NCBI GenBank assembly: GCA_016871015.1
Contig: VFZX01000032.1
Span: forward strand, 1 to 35,705
Direction: 5' to 3'
DNA: 35,705 bases
Source of the DNA: Acidobacteriota bacterium
Lineage (GTDB): Bacteria; Acidobacteriota; Terriglobia; Bryobacterales; Bryobacteraceae
Under the pieces are notes generated by a model. It had not been told where the DNA came from, did no database searches, and saw only the letters and a program-made list of their open reading frames with translations. The first letter of the stretch is position 1. Each line of letters begins with the position of its first letter. A program made the position numbers and the translations under genes. Shown here in pieces: positions 8,783 through 18,285 of this stretch.

Positions 8783-9182
8783 ACACCCGCTCACGCCGGT
8801 TGGCGATCCCGAGTACGCCGGCGACGCGATCGCCTTCGAGCATCGGCAGCGCGATGGCGCCCTCGAGTCCCGTGGCCCGCGCGCCGGGACGCACGTCGCC
8901 GCTGGAATCCGTCTGAATGTTGCATGCCGTGACGGATTGCTTCCGCTCGGCCGCAAGTCCGGCCATGCCCTTGCCCACCGGAACCACGCGAATGATTTCG
9001 ATGACGGGCGGCGGAATCCCGGCGCTCGCCGTCCGCAGGTGCAGCATCCCATCGCCACCCATCAGGTGAACGGTCCCACTGTCGGCTCCAAAATGGGCGA
9101 TCACCGCGGCCAGCGCCTCAGCCCACGGATCACTCCGCGCAAAGCAGCCAGCCAGTTGCTGTTCAAGTGCCGGATCCATCAT
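8712..9182 (-). CDS. GAF-domain protein
   Basis: 156 aa, a single GAF sensor domain with no attached output domain. The typical core is visible: FGADSGTVHL (~31-40), GKGMAGLAAER, then GLEGAIALPMLEGDRVAGVLGIANR, then [17 protein letters not shown]. The ligand is unknown. Its ATG overlaps the TGA of the DUF1501 gene in an ATGA, so it is the last gene of the bshC-PSD1-DUF1501-GAF operon and probably translated by coupling. Its 3' end overlaps the MFS gene on the other strand by 71 bases. Confidence 0.88.
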   Translation of the reverse strand: MMDPALEQQLAGCFARSDPWAEALAAVIAHFGADSGTVHLMGGDGMLHLRTASAGIPPPVIEIIRVVPVGKGMAGLAAERKQSVTACNIQTDSSGDVRPGARATGLEGAIALPMLEGDRVAGVLGIANRRERVFSADEESLLLETGRWLAARTASR

Positions 9183-10582
9183 GCAAGCAGCTCCTTGATC
9201 ACGTTCCCGGCGACATCGGTCAATCGCATGTCGCGGCCCGAATACCGGAAGGTGAGGCGCGTGTGGTCGAGCCCCAGCAGGTGCAGCATCGTCGCATGCA
9301 GGTCATGCATGTGGACCTTGTTCTCCACCGCGAAATACCCGAATTCGTCCGTCGCACCATGAATCATGCCGGGCTTCACGCCGCCCCCCGCCATCCACAT
9401 CGTGAACCCGAACGGATTGTGGTCGCGCCCCACCTGCTTCACGTAGCCGCCGTCGGGAAACTGCGCGCATGGCGTGCGGCCGAACTCGCCGCCCCAGACG
9501 ACGAGTGTTTCATTCAGCAGTCCGCGCGACTTGAGATCCTTGAGGAGCCCGGCAACGGGCCTGTCGGTCGCCCGCGCGTTGACGCGGTGTCCGTGCTCGA
9601 TGTTGCCGTGCTGGTCCCAGCGGTCGATCCCCTGGCGCGCTGGTGTCAACAGCTCGACAAATCGCACGCCCCGCTCCACCAGCCTGCGCGCCAGCAGGCA
9701 CTCGCGGCCGAACTCCGCCGTGTCCGGTTCATCCAGGCCGTACAGCCGTCTCGTCGCGACGGATTCGCGCGAAATATCCAGCAGGTCGGGCACGGCGCGT
9801 TGCATCCGGAACGCCATCTCGTAGTTCTCAATCGCCGCCTCCACCTCATTCACCTTGCCGAAACGCTCCAACACTCCCTTGTTGAGCTTACCGAGGAGAT
9901 CGAGCTTGCTCTTCTGTACCGCGGGATCACGGTCCGCCGGTTGGAGGTCAGCCACCGGATGTTCGCCGTTGCGGAACAACGTGCCCTGGTGCGTTGCTGG
10001 AAGGAATCCGCTCGCGAAGCAGTCCATGCCGCCGGGCGGAATCAGTCCGCTCTCGAGGACAATGAATGCCGGCAGATTCGCGCTCTCGCTGCCCAATCCG
10101 TACGACAGCCACGCGCCCATGCTCGGCCGCCCCTGGAATCCGGATCCCGAGTGGATGAAGTAGTTCGCCGCCGTGTGCTCGGAATGATCGGCCACCATGG
10201 ACCGGATGATCGCCAGCTCATCCACGCATCCGGCCACGTGCGGGAACAGATCGCTCACAGGCGCGCCGCTCTGCCCGTGCCGCCGGAACTCGAACGGCGA
10301 TCCCAGGATCTTGTCGCTGATGTTGAACACGGTCGCGGGCGGCCGGAACGGCAGCGGCATCCCGTGGTCCTGCTTCAATCGCGGCTTGGGATCAAACGTG
10401 TCCATCTGCGACGGGCCGCCATCCATGAACAGGAAGATCACCGACTTGGCCTTCGGCTCGAAATGTGGCTTGCGCGCCGCCGCCAGAGCCTCCCGCGACA
10501 TCAGGTGCAGCGCCGCCAATCCGCCGAATCCGTTGGCGCACCGGGCCAGCATGTCGCGGCGCGTCTGAAATCTATTGGACAT
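9179..10582 (-). CDS. DUF1501 Tat-exported protein
   Basis: 467 aa member of the DUF1501 family, sulfatase-like-fold proteins abundant in planctomycetes and acidobacteria, whose function is not established. The Tat motif TRRDMLAR lies near the start, followed by a short hydrophobic stretch. Family signatures are FLFMDGGPSQMDTFDPKP, VVWGGEFGRTP and GRDHNPFGF. I take ATG 10582 rather than an upstream start 30 bases earlier because it puts the Tat motif close to the N-terminus; this start overlaps the end of the PSD1 gene by 11 bases. PSD1-type cytochrome proteins and DUF1501 proteins are routinely encoded side by side, which suggests a joint envelope function. Confidence 0.92.
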   Translation of the reverse strand: MSNRFQTRRDMLARCANGFGGLAALHLMSREALAAARKPHFEPKAKSVIFLFMDGGPSQMDTFDPKPRLKQDHGMPLPFRPPATVFNISDKILGSPFEFRRHGQSGAPVSDLFPHVAGCVDELAIIRSMVADHSEHTAANYFIHSGSGFQGRPSMGAWLSYGLGSESANLPAFIVLESGLIPPGGMDCFASGFLPATHQGTLFRNGEHPVADLQPADRDPAVQKSKLDLLGKLNKGVLERFGKVNEVEAAIENYEMAFRMQRAVPDLLDISRESVATRRLYGLDEPDTAEFGRECLLARRLVERGVRFVELLTPARQGIDRWDQHGNIEHGHRVNARATDRPVAGLLKDLKSRGLLNETLVVWGGEFGRTPCAQFPDGGYVKQVGRDHNPFGFTMWMAGGGVKPGMIHGATDEFGYFAVENKVHMHDLHATMLHLLGLDHTRLTFRYSGRDMRLTDVAGNVIKELLA

Positions 10583-13169
10583 AGACAAACTCCGCCGAGT
10601 TGAACAGCACATGGCACAGGTCCGCCCAGGGACGCTGCCGCACGAAGGCCAGTGTCTCGTTGAGTTCCCACTGCTCCGGAGTCCTGCCGAACGCCTCCTG
10701 ATACATTGCGCGAATCCGCCGTGCCGCGTCCGGCTCGCCTTCGGTCCGCCGTGCCCACGCCGTTGCCGCGTCGACGACCAGCTCGTTGTTCATCATCATC
10801 AGCGCTTGCGACGGCACGGTCGACACTCCGCGCGCCCCAATCGAGGACACCGGCAGCGGATAGTCGAACGCAAGAAACATCGGCGTAATGAAGTTGCGCC
10901 GGACCTGAATGTAGATGCTCCTCCGCCCGGCTCCATCCAGTGGACCGGACTTCGGCTTGCCCCGCCCGTCCTGATACCGCGAGATGTGGGGTGTCACGCC
11001 TGGACCAAACTGCGTCCGGTCGAGCTTGCCCGACACCGCCAGCAGACTGTCACGGATCGTCTCCGCTTCGAGCCTCCGCACCGGCATGTGATGCAGCAGA
11101 TCATTGCGAGGATCGAGCTTCGCCGCCTCCGGCGCCACGCGGCCCGACATCCGGTAGGCGCTCGACAACACGATCATGCGGTGCATTTCTTTGATGCTCC
11201 ACCCGCTCTCCACGAACGCCCGCGCCAGGTAGTCCAGCAGCTCCGGGTGCGACGGACGCTCGCCCATCCGTCCGAAGTTGTCCGCGCTGCGAACGATTCC
11301 GTGGCCGAAGTGATGCTTCCAGATCCGGTTCACCATCACTCGCGCCGTTAGCGGATTCGACGGACTGGCAATCCGCTCCGCGAGCTCCAACCGGCCGATT
11401 CCACGAACCGGCGTCTGCTGCTCGCCCGCGATCACCGCCAGGAATCCGCGCGCTACCGGCTCGCCGAGATTCTTGTGGCTGCCGCGGATATGGAGCCGCA
11501 CGTCGGCTGGATCCAGATCTGTGGCGATCATTCCGAACGCCGACGGTGGCGCCTGCACGGCGCCCGACAACTGGACCGGCTCACCGGGATCTCCCGCCGG
11601 CGGCTCGCTGCTATCGGAAATCACGATCCGTTCCACTTGCAGGAACCCGGATGTGCTGCGATCGACGATCTCGAAATAGCACAGCCGCCCGATCTCCTTG
11701 GTCGCCCGCAGCGTCTTCCACTCGAACTCAGGCTTGCCGGATGGAAACGCGTGGAGGCTCTTATGCCCATCCGCAATCAGCGTCACGCGTAACGCGGCGT
11801 CCTCCTTCGCGTTCCCGTCGTGTGCGCTGCCCCGCATCCGGATATGCACCCACAGGCTCGGCATGCGGAACTTGCTTGACGTGAGCGAGCCGGCCAGCGG
11901 CGCCCCCGCGCTGACGGGCGCCTGGTATGCGGCGCCACTCGCGGTCCAGCGGACATCGCCCGCGCCTTCGATCACCGGCAACGGAGCTGGCGCTCCAGGC
12001 GCACTCCGCGCGACCTCGCGGGCCCGCGCGGGCGAATCGATCACTGCCTCGCGGACATCGGTGGAATGCAGAATCCCGGCCAGCGCATAGTAGTCGGCGG
12101 TGCGGATCGGGTCGAACTTGTGGTCGTGGCAGCGCGCGCACGATACTGTGAGTCCTTGAAACGCCTTGCTGATCACGTCGATTTGGTTGTCGACTTCGTC
12201 CGCGCGCGACTTCACCGAATCGGTTGCGCTGTTGAGCACCTCGCCGAACCAGTAGAACGAAGTCCCGAGCGGCGACTCGAGGAACGCGCCGTCCGCGGTC
12301 AACCGCGGATTCGGTAGCAAATCGCCAGCCAGATGCTCGCGCACGAACTGGTCATACGGCAAGTCCTGGTTGAACGCGCGGATCACGTAGTCGCGATAGC
12401 GCCACGCGTCGAGCTTCGTGTTGTCGAATTCGTGCCCGTTGGTTTCGGCGAACCGCACCAGGTCGAGCCAATGGCGTCCCCAGCGTTCGCCGTAATGCGG
12501 GGATGCGAGCAGCCGTTCGACCACCGCCTTCTCCGCTTCGGCGCTCGAGTCCGCCAAATACGCGGTGACCTCGGCGGGCGTGGGCGGCAGCCCAATCAGA
12601 TCGAATGTGACGCGCCGGACCCAGACCCGCTTGTCCGCGGGCGGCGCGGGCCGCAGTCCTCTCGATTCGAGCCCAGCCAGGATGAAGCGGTCCACTGGCG
12701 ACGACGGCCACCCGCTATCCCGGACCGTGGGAAGCGCAGCCTTGCCCACCGGCTGGAACGCCCAGAACTTGCGCCCCTCGGCGAGATCGATGCCAGAAAC
12801 CTTCGACGCCGGAGCGCCCGCTTCCCGCGGATCTGGCGCGCCCATCTCGATCCACCGCCGGAACGCCGCGATCTCTTCGTCCGCCAGCTTGCCTGTGGGC
12901 GGCATCTTGAGATCCAGATCCCGGTAGCCGATCGCCTTGAGCAGCAAGCTCTTCTCCGGCGCACCAGGCGTTACCGCCGGACCCGTGTCGCCGCCCTTGC
13001 GCAAACCTGCGGCGCTGTCCAGCCGGAGTCCACCCATCGGTGCTTTGAGCTTGCTGTTGTGGCACGGCTGGCACTTTTCCACCAGCACCGGCCGGATCGA
13101 TTTCTCGAAGAACTCGGCCGCGGTGTCAGCCCACGCAACGCCCGCGGCTAGGATCGCAATCCATCGCAT
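10572..13169 (-). CDS. PSD1/PSCyt1 c-type cytochrome-like protein (DUF1549/DUF1553)
   Basis: 865 aa exported protein. A short signal peptide (~1-14) precedes a PSCyt1 domain with the heme motif C33-QPC-H37 and the following KMPP (Met axial-ligand candidate, ~88-91). Next come DUF1549 (RVTFDLIGLPPTPAE, HWLDLVRFAETNG) with a second CxxCH (C344-ARC-H348), a jelly-roll-like central section, and DUF1553 (NRIWKHHFGHGIV, HPELLDYLA, TVPSQALMMMNN). The family is expanded in planctomycetes and acidobacteria; redox coupling to breakdown of a complex substrate is a common guess, not shown. It lies 19 bases after bshC and overlaps the DUF1501 gene. Confidence 0.93.
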   Translation of the reverse strand: MRWIAILAAGVAWADTAAEFFEKSIRPVLVEKCQPCHNSKLKAPMGGLRLDSAAGLRKGGDTGPAVTPGAPEKSLLLKAIGYRDLDLKMPPTGKLADEEIAAFRRWIEMGAPDPREAGAPASKVSGIDLAEGRKFWAFQPVGKAALPTVRDSGWPSSPVDRFILAGLESRGLRPAPPADKRVWVRRVTFDLIGLPPTPAEVTAYLADSSAEAEKAVVERLLASPHYGERWGRHWLDLVRFAETNGHEFDNTKLDAWRYRDYVIRAFNQDLPYDQFVREHLAGDLLPNPRLTADGAFLESPLGTSFYWFGEVLNSATDSVKSRADEVDNQIDVISKAFQGLTVSCARCHDHKFDPIRTADYYALAGILHSTDVREAVIDSPARAREVARSAPGAPAPLPVIEGAGDVRWTASGAAYQAPVSAGAPLAGSLTSSKFRMPSLWVHIRMRGSAHDGNAKEDAALRVTLIADGHKSLHAFPSGKPEFEWKTLRATKEIGRLCYFEIVDRSTSGFLQVERIVISDSSEPPAGDPGEPVQLSGAVQAPPSAFGMIATDLDPADVRLHIRGSHKNLGEPVARGFLAVIAGEQQTPVRGIGRLELAERIASPSNPLTARVMVNRIWKHHFGHGIVRSADNFGRMGERPSHPELLDYLARAFVESGWSIKEMHRMIVLSSAYRMSGRVAPEAAKLDPRNDLLHHMPVRRLEAETIRDSLLAVSGKLDRTQFGPGVTPHISRYQDGRGKPKSGPLDGAGRRSIYIQVRRNFITPMFLAFDYPLPVSSIGARGVSTVPSQALMMMNNELVVDAATAWARRTEGEPDAARRIRAMYQEAFGRTPEQWELNETLAFVRQRPWADLCHVLFNSAEFVYVQ

Positions 13170-13188
13170 CGAGTACCATGATATCCGC

Positions 13189-14763
13189 TCAGACCGTGAT
13201 CACGATGTGGTCCGGACACTCCAGCCGGACCCTCTCATACACCCGCTCGATCAATCCCATCCCGTGCAGCGCCAGGAACGGCAGGATCGTGTACAGCCGC
13301 TCCTGCAAGTGCTTCTCCGGGAAAATCAGCGAGTACAGATAAGCCGCCTCGGCCGCCGCCCTCTCATCCTTGCGAAGCGCGGCCCGCTCGGTCTTGAGCC
13401 GGACCTTCGATAATTGGTACCGCATCTTCGCCAGACTCTTTTGCGCGGACTCCGCCAATGTGGTATCGAATCCCCGCAGCACTCCACTCAACGAATCCAG
13501 TGCCTCGCCTACCGCGGCACCCGTATCATCAAGCGACCGCCGGACCGCTGGCGGCGCCAGTTTCTCCGCCACCCGCTGCCGCAGCGGCTCGATCCCGTCG
13601 TAGAAATGGGGCAGCGCCAGCGCGTAACGCTCCATCAGCTTGGCCGCGCGCGCGTCGAGGATCGTGAATCCGGCCCGCGGCGCCACCACTGGGCCCCGCC
13701 GTCCCAGCCCCTCATACAGCACCTGCGTCTGTGCCAGGTACGCGATCTCGGCTGGACCTCCAATCTGCGCCACCGATGGCAGGATATAGTCCTGGACCAC
13801 CGGCCGCAACAAAGCGTTCGGTGAGATCGACGCTGCGCGCGACCGCATTTCGCCGCGCGAAAACCGTGCGCCCGGCTGGACCCAGCCTTCTCCGTCGTAG
13901 CGAAGCGTAGTCCGCATTCCATGCTCGAGCAGGAAGAACAGGGACGTCTTCGCCTCAAAATGGACCTGCGCGTGATACCCCGCTGATTCAAGTTCGCGGT
14001 TCCGCTCGATCAGGCGCGCCGACAGCCGTGCCGATTCCTCGATCGCCTGCTCGATCAACGGCGCCGCGATTTCCCGGACGCCCGGACACATCGGGTCGAC
14101 GAACAGTAGTCCCGAGTCCGGCAACAGGCGCCGCAGCAGCGCCATGAACGCCGCCGACATCGTCGCACCTGGCTTGTAGGTCTCCTCCACCAGCGCTGCG
14201 ATCTCAGCGCCAAAGGGAAGCTCACCGATCAGCGCGCGCAACTCCGCAACGGGATACGTGGACGGCGCCACATCACCCACCGGAACCGGATCCAGGGTCC
14301 CCGAATCCACCTGCTGCGCTCCCACATGGATCCCGGGCCCGAATCCCCACGCCTGGCGCACTTCGGCGAAGTCGTGATCCTCGGAGGCCAGCCAGAAGAT
14401 CGTGACCGCCGGAATTCCGCGTGCGTTGAGAGTCTCGGTGAGCCTCGCCGCGGTCAGCGCCTTATAAATCGTGTAGCAAGGACCCGAAAACAGGCCCACC
14501 TGCTGCCCCGTGACCACGGCCACGGTCCCAGGTTTCTCAAACAGCGCCAACTCCTGGCTCTCACCGTTCAGCTTCCGTAGAATCGCCGCCATTGCGGCCC
14601 GCCGGTCGTCGGGATAATCGAGGCGCGCGACCGCCGCGTCGTAGCTCTCCGGCACCATCGGCGAGCCCTCGGAGAAAGGCGCTACCCGGTCATGCGCGTA
14701 CACGAAATCAGCGAACAGTTTGGAGGTGTTCGGCAAATCCGTGTGGCGCACGCAAAATGACAT
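13189..14763 (-). CDS. bshC: Bacillithiol biosynthesis cysteine-adding enzyme BshC
   Basis: 524 aa. It catalyses the last step of bacillithiol synthesis, addition of cysteine to glucosaminyl-malate, in the cytoplasm. Recognition rests on VVTGQQVGLFSGPCYTIYK (~84-101), FWLASEDHDFAEV (123-135), SLFFLLEHGMRTTLRYD, and a C-terminal helical/coiled-coil stretch ending in the usual short domain; length is normal for BshC. An AAGGA ribosome binding site lies about ten bases before the ATG. No bshA or bshB is in the window. It is the first gene of an operon with exported PSD1 and DUF1501 genes, an unexpected pairing for a cytosolic thiol enzyme. Confidence 0.93.
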   Translation of the reverse strand: MSFCVRHTDLPNTSKLFADFVYAHDRVAPFSEGSPMVPESYDAAVARLDYPDDRRAAMAAILRKLNGESQELALFEKPGTVAVVTGQQVGLFSGPCYTIYKALTAARLTETLNARGIPAVTIFWLASEDHDFAEVRQAWGFGPGIHVGAQQVDSGTLDPVPVGDVAPSTYPVAELRALIGELPFGAEIAALVEETYKPGATMSAAFMALLRRLLPDSGLLFVDPMCPGVREIAAPLIEQAIEESARLSARLIERNRELESAGYHAQVHFEAKTSLFFLLEHGMRTTLRYDGEGWVQPGARFSRGEMRSRAASISPNALLRPVVQDYILPSVAQIGGPAEIAYLAQTQVLYEGLGRRGPVVAPRAGFTILDARAAKLMERYALALPHFYDGIEPLRQRVAEKLAPPAVRRSLDDTGAAVGEALDSLSGVLRGFDTTLAESAQKSLAKMRYQLSKVRLKTERAALRKDERAAAEAAYLYSLIFPEKHLQERLYTILPFLALHGMGLIERVYERVRLECPDHIVITV

Positions 14764-14806
14764 GATGAGCGATCCTTCAGGTTAGCAGATGCGACAATAG
14801 CGGCTT

Positions 14807-15124
14807 ATGGATGAACAATCCTTTCAGCGCAACGCTGCTGCCGCCATGCACCGCCTTTATAAGATGCTCGCAGCCGCCTCCGAGGATCATGACTTTGACG
14901 TGGACTTCAACAATGGAGCCCTGACCATCGAGTTCGAGGATCCGCCCGCGCGATTCGTCGTGAGCCCGAATTCACCGGTCCGGCAAATCTGGGTGTCGGC
15001 GAACGTGAAGAGCTTCAAGCTCGACTGGGACGCGGCCCGGGACGAGTTCGTCCTGGGAGATGAGACGCTGCCAAACCTGATCACGAGACAGATCTCAGTC
15101 CATACCGGCAGCCAGGTATTCTAG
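14807..15124 (+). CDS. cyaY: Frataxin-like iron donor protein CyaY
   Basis: 105 aa, the size of bacterial frataxins. An acidic N-terminal helix is followed by the beta-sheet core with GALTIEFEDPPARFVVSPNSPVRQIWVSA, whose tryptophan and SPN..RQIW segment are characteristic. Frataxin binds iron and modulates Fe-S cluster assembly in the cytoplasm. It is divergent from bshC with 43 bases between the two starts; both iron and low-molecular-weight thiols feed Fe-S metabolism, so shared regulation is plausible but not shown. Its TAG and the stop of the convergent receptor gene share one CTAG. Confidence 0.88.
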   Translation: MDEQSFQRNAAAAMHRLYKMLAAASEDHDFDVDFNNGALTIEFEDPPARFVVSPNSPVRQIWVSANVKSFKLDWDAARDEFVLGDETLPNLITRQISVHTGSQVF

Positions 15125-18100
15125 AATTCGTACCGCAGCCCGAACTGCATCTGCCGCGCCGCCGCTGCCCCGGTGATCCGCCCGAAGTTCCGGTTGTCCA
15201 CGGTCATGTTCGGCGTGTTGAAGTTGGCGTGGTTGAGCGTATTGAACAGCTCCCACCGGAACTGCACCGAGTGGTTCTCGACGATCGCGAACCGCTTCTG
15301 CAGCGAGATATCGATCACCTGCCGGCCTGGGGTGTCCACTGTGCCCCGTCCGGCGTTGCCAAACGTGAACTGATCCGGCAGCCGGAACGCGTCGATGTTG
15401 AAGAACCGCTCCGGCGTCCGCGTGCCGGTGGACCACGACTGTCCCGGGACCACGTCGGCGCGCATCCGTCCTGCCCGGTCGCAATTGCAGCGGTCCTGGG
15501 CGACCACCGCGCTTTGAGACAGTCCGGTCCGGAACGTGCCAATCCCCGCGAGCTGCCATCCCCCGATCCAGCGGTTCGACTTCATCCACGGGAACTCCAG
15601 GATGTAGCCCAGGCTGAACAACTGCCGCGCGTCCTGAGCCGACCGGCCGCGCTCGGCCTTCAGGTTGTCGCTGTCCTGCGCATTGTCAAAGCTGTTGCCT
15701 CCCCCGCCGAATGAAGCCGATCCGGTGTCCAGCGACTTGCTGAACGTGTACGCAGCCAGGAACGAGTGGCTGCGCGAGAAGCGCTTGTCGGCCTTGAACT
15801 GCAGCCCGTGGTAAATCGACGGCATGCGCGCCTCGCGGACGAAAAACGTCGCGAACCCTTGGAACGGACGGCGTGGCTGGATCGCACCGGGACCCGGTCG
15901 CGGGCTGTTGATGACGTCGCTGCGCGGCAGCTTGGTGCCTTTCGTGCCGACGTAGCCAAGCTCGAGCACGAGGTCGGAGGCCACCTGGCGCTGGACCGTG
16001 AAGTCCCACTGCTGAACATAGGGATCGCGCCGCCCGTACTCAAGCGCGCGCACCGACACGATACCTGAGGGCGAGCGCCTGTCCAACTGGAATGCGTTCT
16101 CGAACGTCAACACCGGCGAGGGAAACACGGCGGTGAACACGTCGTTCACGATGCGCGGCGGATTCTGTGCCTGGAACGTGAACATCTGCCCAAGCGACAA
16201 CGCATAGAACACTCCATATCCGCCACGGATCACGGACTTGCCGCCGGCGCGCGGCCGCCACGCGAACCCGAAGCGCGGCGCCCAGTTGTTGTAGTCTCCC
16301 TTGTACATCGCGAACGGGTACTTGAAGCCTGTCACTGGACCGGTGTCGCCCGGCTGCACTACCGCCGCGCGGCCGGATCCATAGATCCAATCGACGCTGG
16401 CATTGCGCCCGTACTTGTCGGCCAACGGCGTGTTGAACTCGTAGCGCAGGCCCAGGTTGATGGTCAACGTGCGCGACACCTTCCAGTCGTCCTGGAAAAA
16501 CGCTCCGAACAAGGTCGAGCGCATGTCGACGCGCGTCGATCCCACTTGCCGCTGGGAGCGCGACGCGAACCCCAGCAGGTAATCGGCGAACTCGTTGCCG
16601 GTCGAGGTGGCTTGCGCCGCGTTGCGTGTGAACCGGCCGTCGAACTCGAACGTGCCGCGCCCGTGACTGTTTTGCACGCCGTTCAACTCGCTCCGCTGCA
16701 TCTGAACTCCGAAGCGGAACGCGTGCGCCTGCCGGATCAGCGACACCGTGTTGTTGACCTGCTTCACATTGTCCTTGCGGATCGTTGGGAACGGATTCGA
16801 AGGATCGGAAACCGCCGCATAGTTCGGAATGATGCTCACGTTCGGAAAGCCGAAGTCGATGGGATCGGTTGATACACCGCCGATTCCCAGCTTGCCCGCG
16901 ATGTCGTCCTTGAAGGTACGCGCGGAGATCGTGTTCGCCCGGTCGCGGTTGAACCCCAGTCGAAGCTCGTTGATCAGATTCGCGGTCGCCAGCCACGTGT
17001 AGTTGAGCGTCGCCAGTTGCGCGCGGGGCTCGTTAAACGTGCCCAGCACTGGAAGCGATCCGGGTGAAAACGAAGTTGTGTTGTTGATGCCGTAGCGGCC
17101 GAACAGCATGTGCTTGGCGGAGATCTGATGGTCCACGCGAACGCCCCACGTATCTCCCGTCGAGCGGCTTCCGGCGGTGTTGATGAAGTTGATGGTGCCT
17201 TCGCGGAGATTCGGTTCCGGATAGAACTGATTGAGTCCCGCGGCGACCTTTGAGATTCGTTGGGATGGAATCCGGTTGCCTGGGAACTGCTGGACCGTGT
17301 TCGCGCCCGCGCTGTACGTCAACACGTCGAAGACCGGCCGCTCGCCCGCGAAGTCCCCGCCGCGAAGGGCAGGCGACGGGATGTTCGAACGCGCCTGTGC
17401 GGTCTGGCGTACCCGCAGCCCCTCGTAGTCGCCGAAGAAAAACGTCTTGTTGCGCCGGATGGGGCCGCCGAATGTGCCGCCGAACTGGTTCCGCTTGAAC
17501 GCTGGCGGAGGTCCTGCGGGCTCAAAGAAGTTGCGCGCGTCGAACTTGCGGTTCCGCAGAAACTCAAACGCCGTGCCGTGGAAGGAGTTGGTGCCGCTCT
17601 TGGTCACCAGGTTGATCTGACCGTTCCCTGCGAATCCGAACTCGGCGGAAGGAATCGCGGTCTGGACCTTGAACTCCTGGATCGCGTCGAGGTTCGGCGA
17701 GATCACCACGGAGCCGTCAAATCGCGAATAGTTGTTGGTGCCGTCCATGACGTAGCCGTTGAAATCGCCGCGTCCGCCATTGATCGCCAAACCGTCGCCA
17801 TTGGTCGCGCCGGTGGTGACGCCGGGAGTCAGGGTGGCGAGTTGAAGAAAGCCCCGGCCGTTGAGCGGAAGCGTCAGCGCCTTGGTGGTGTCGATCACGT
17901 CGCCGAGCGATGCGTTCTCAGTCTGAAGCAGTGGAGGAGCGGCCTGCACGGTCACCTCCTGCTGCACCGCGCCGAGCTCGAGCGCCACGTCAATGCGAAC
18001 CTGCTGGTCCACCTGGAGCGAGATGGAAGTGATGCTCGCTTTCCGGAATCCCGTCTTTTCCACCGTAACGTTGTAGACGCCCACCGGCAGGAAGTTCGCC

Positions 18101-18285
18101 ACGTAGCCGCCTTCGGTGCCGGAAGCGGCTTCACGCTGCTGGCCTGTCTGCTCGTTACGAACAATGACTCTGGCGCCGGGGACTGAGGCTCCACCGGAAT
18201 CGGTAATCGTGCCCAGAATTGTTCCCGTGACATTTTGCGCCCTGAGATTCAGCGCCAACAAGAGAGTCAGAATCGCTGTCCGCAT
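15121..18285 (-). CDS. Oar-like TonB-dependent receptor 1
   Basis: 1054 aa outer-membrane receptor. Signal peptide ~1-16 (ends LRAQ), a carboxypeptidase-regulatory-like beta-sandwich (~18-105, TGTILGTITDSGGASVPGA), plug (~115-235, LPLNGRGFLQL, NLVTKSGTNSFHGTAFEF), then a long barrel ending in ...RYEF; a final Phe is the usual outer-membrane insertion signal. The substrate is unknown; in acidobacteria such proteins are thought to take up large oligomers. Upstream on the same strand lies a 3' scrap of a TIGR03437 gene, and the same junction recurs at 23609-23763, so it was probably once directly downstream of the Kelch/TIGR03437 gene. It is now about 5.4 kb away. Confidence 0.93.
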   Translation of the reverse strand: MRTAILTLLLALNLRAQNVTGTILGTITDSGGASVPGARVIVRNEQTGQQREAASGTEGGYVANFLPVGVYNVTVEKTGFRKASITSISLQVDQQVRIDVALELGAVQQEVTVQAAPPLLQTENASLGDVIDTTKALTLPLNGRGFLQLATLTPGVTTGATNGDGLAINGGRGDFNGYVMDGTNNYSRFDGSVVISPNLDAIQEFKVQTAIPSAEFGFAGNGQINLVTKSGTNSFHGTAFEFLRNRKFDARNFFEPAGPPPAFKRNQFGGTFGGPIRRNKTFFFGDYEGLRVRQTAQARSNIPSPALRGGDFAGERPVFDVLTYSAGANTVQQFPGNRIPSQRISKVAAGLNQFYPEPNLREGTINFINTAGSRSTGDTWGVRVDHQISAKHMLFGRYGINNTTSFSPGSLPVLGTFNEPRAQLATLNYTWLATANLINELRLGFNRDRANTISARTFKDDIAGKLGIGGVSTDPIDFGFPNVSIIPNYAAVSDPSNPFPTIRKDNVKQVNNTVSLIRQAHAFRFGVQMQRSELNGVQNSHGRGTFEFDGRFTRNAAQATSTGNEFADYLLGFASRSQRQVGSTRVDMRSTLFGAFFQDDWKVSRTLTINLGLRYEFNTPLADKYGRNASVDWIYGSGRAAVVQPGDTGPVTGFKYPFAMYKGDYNNWAPRFGFAWRPRAGGKSVIRGGYGVFYALSLGQMFTFQAQNPPRIVNDVFTAVFPSPVLTFENAFQLDRRSPSGIVSVRALEYGRRDPYVQQWDFTVQRQVASDLVLELGYVGTKGTKLPRSDVINSPRPGPGAIQPRRPFQGFATFFVREARMPSIYHGLQFKADKRFSRSHSFLAAYTFSKSLDTGSASFGGGGNSFDNAQDSDNLKAERGRSAQDARQLFSLGYILEFPWMKSNRWIGGWQLAGIGTFRTGLSQSAVVAQDRCNCDRAGRMRADVVPGQSWSTGTRTPERFFNIDAFRLPDQFTFGNAGRGTVDTPGRQVIDISLQKRFAIVENHSVQFRWELFNTLNHANFNTPNMTVDNRNFGRITGAAAARQMQFGLRYEF

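Noticed and set aside
7361-9058. Minus-strand frame of 565 codons opposite the glycosylase and MFS genes
   Set aside because: Shadow of real plus-strand genes; no domain, extreme Arg/Gly/Glu content.
9167-10603. Plus-strand frame of 478 codons
   Set aside because: Antisense of the DUF1501 gene; rich in Arg, His, Val and Leu with no motif.
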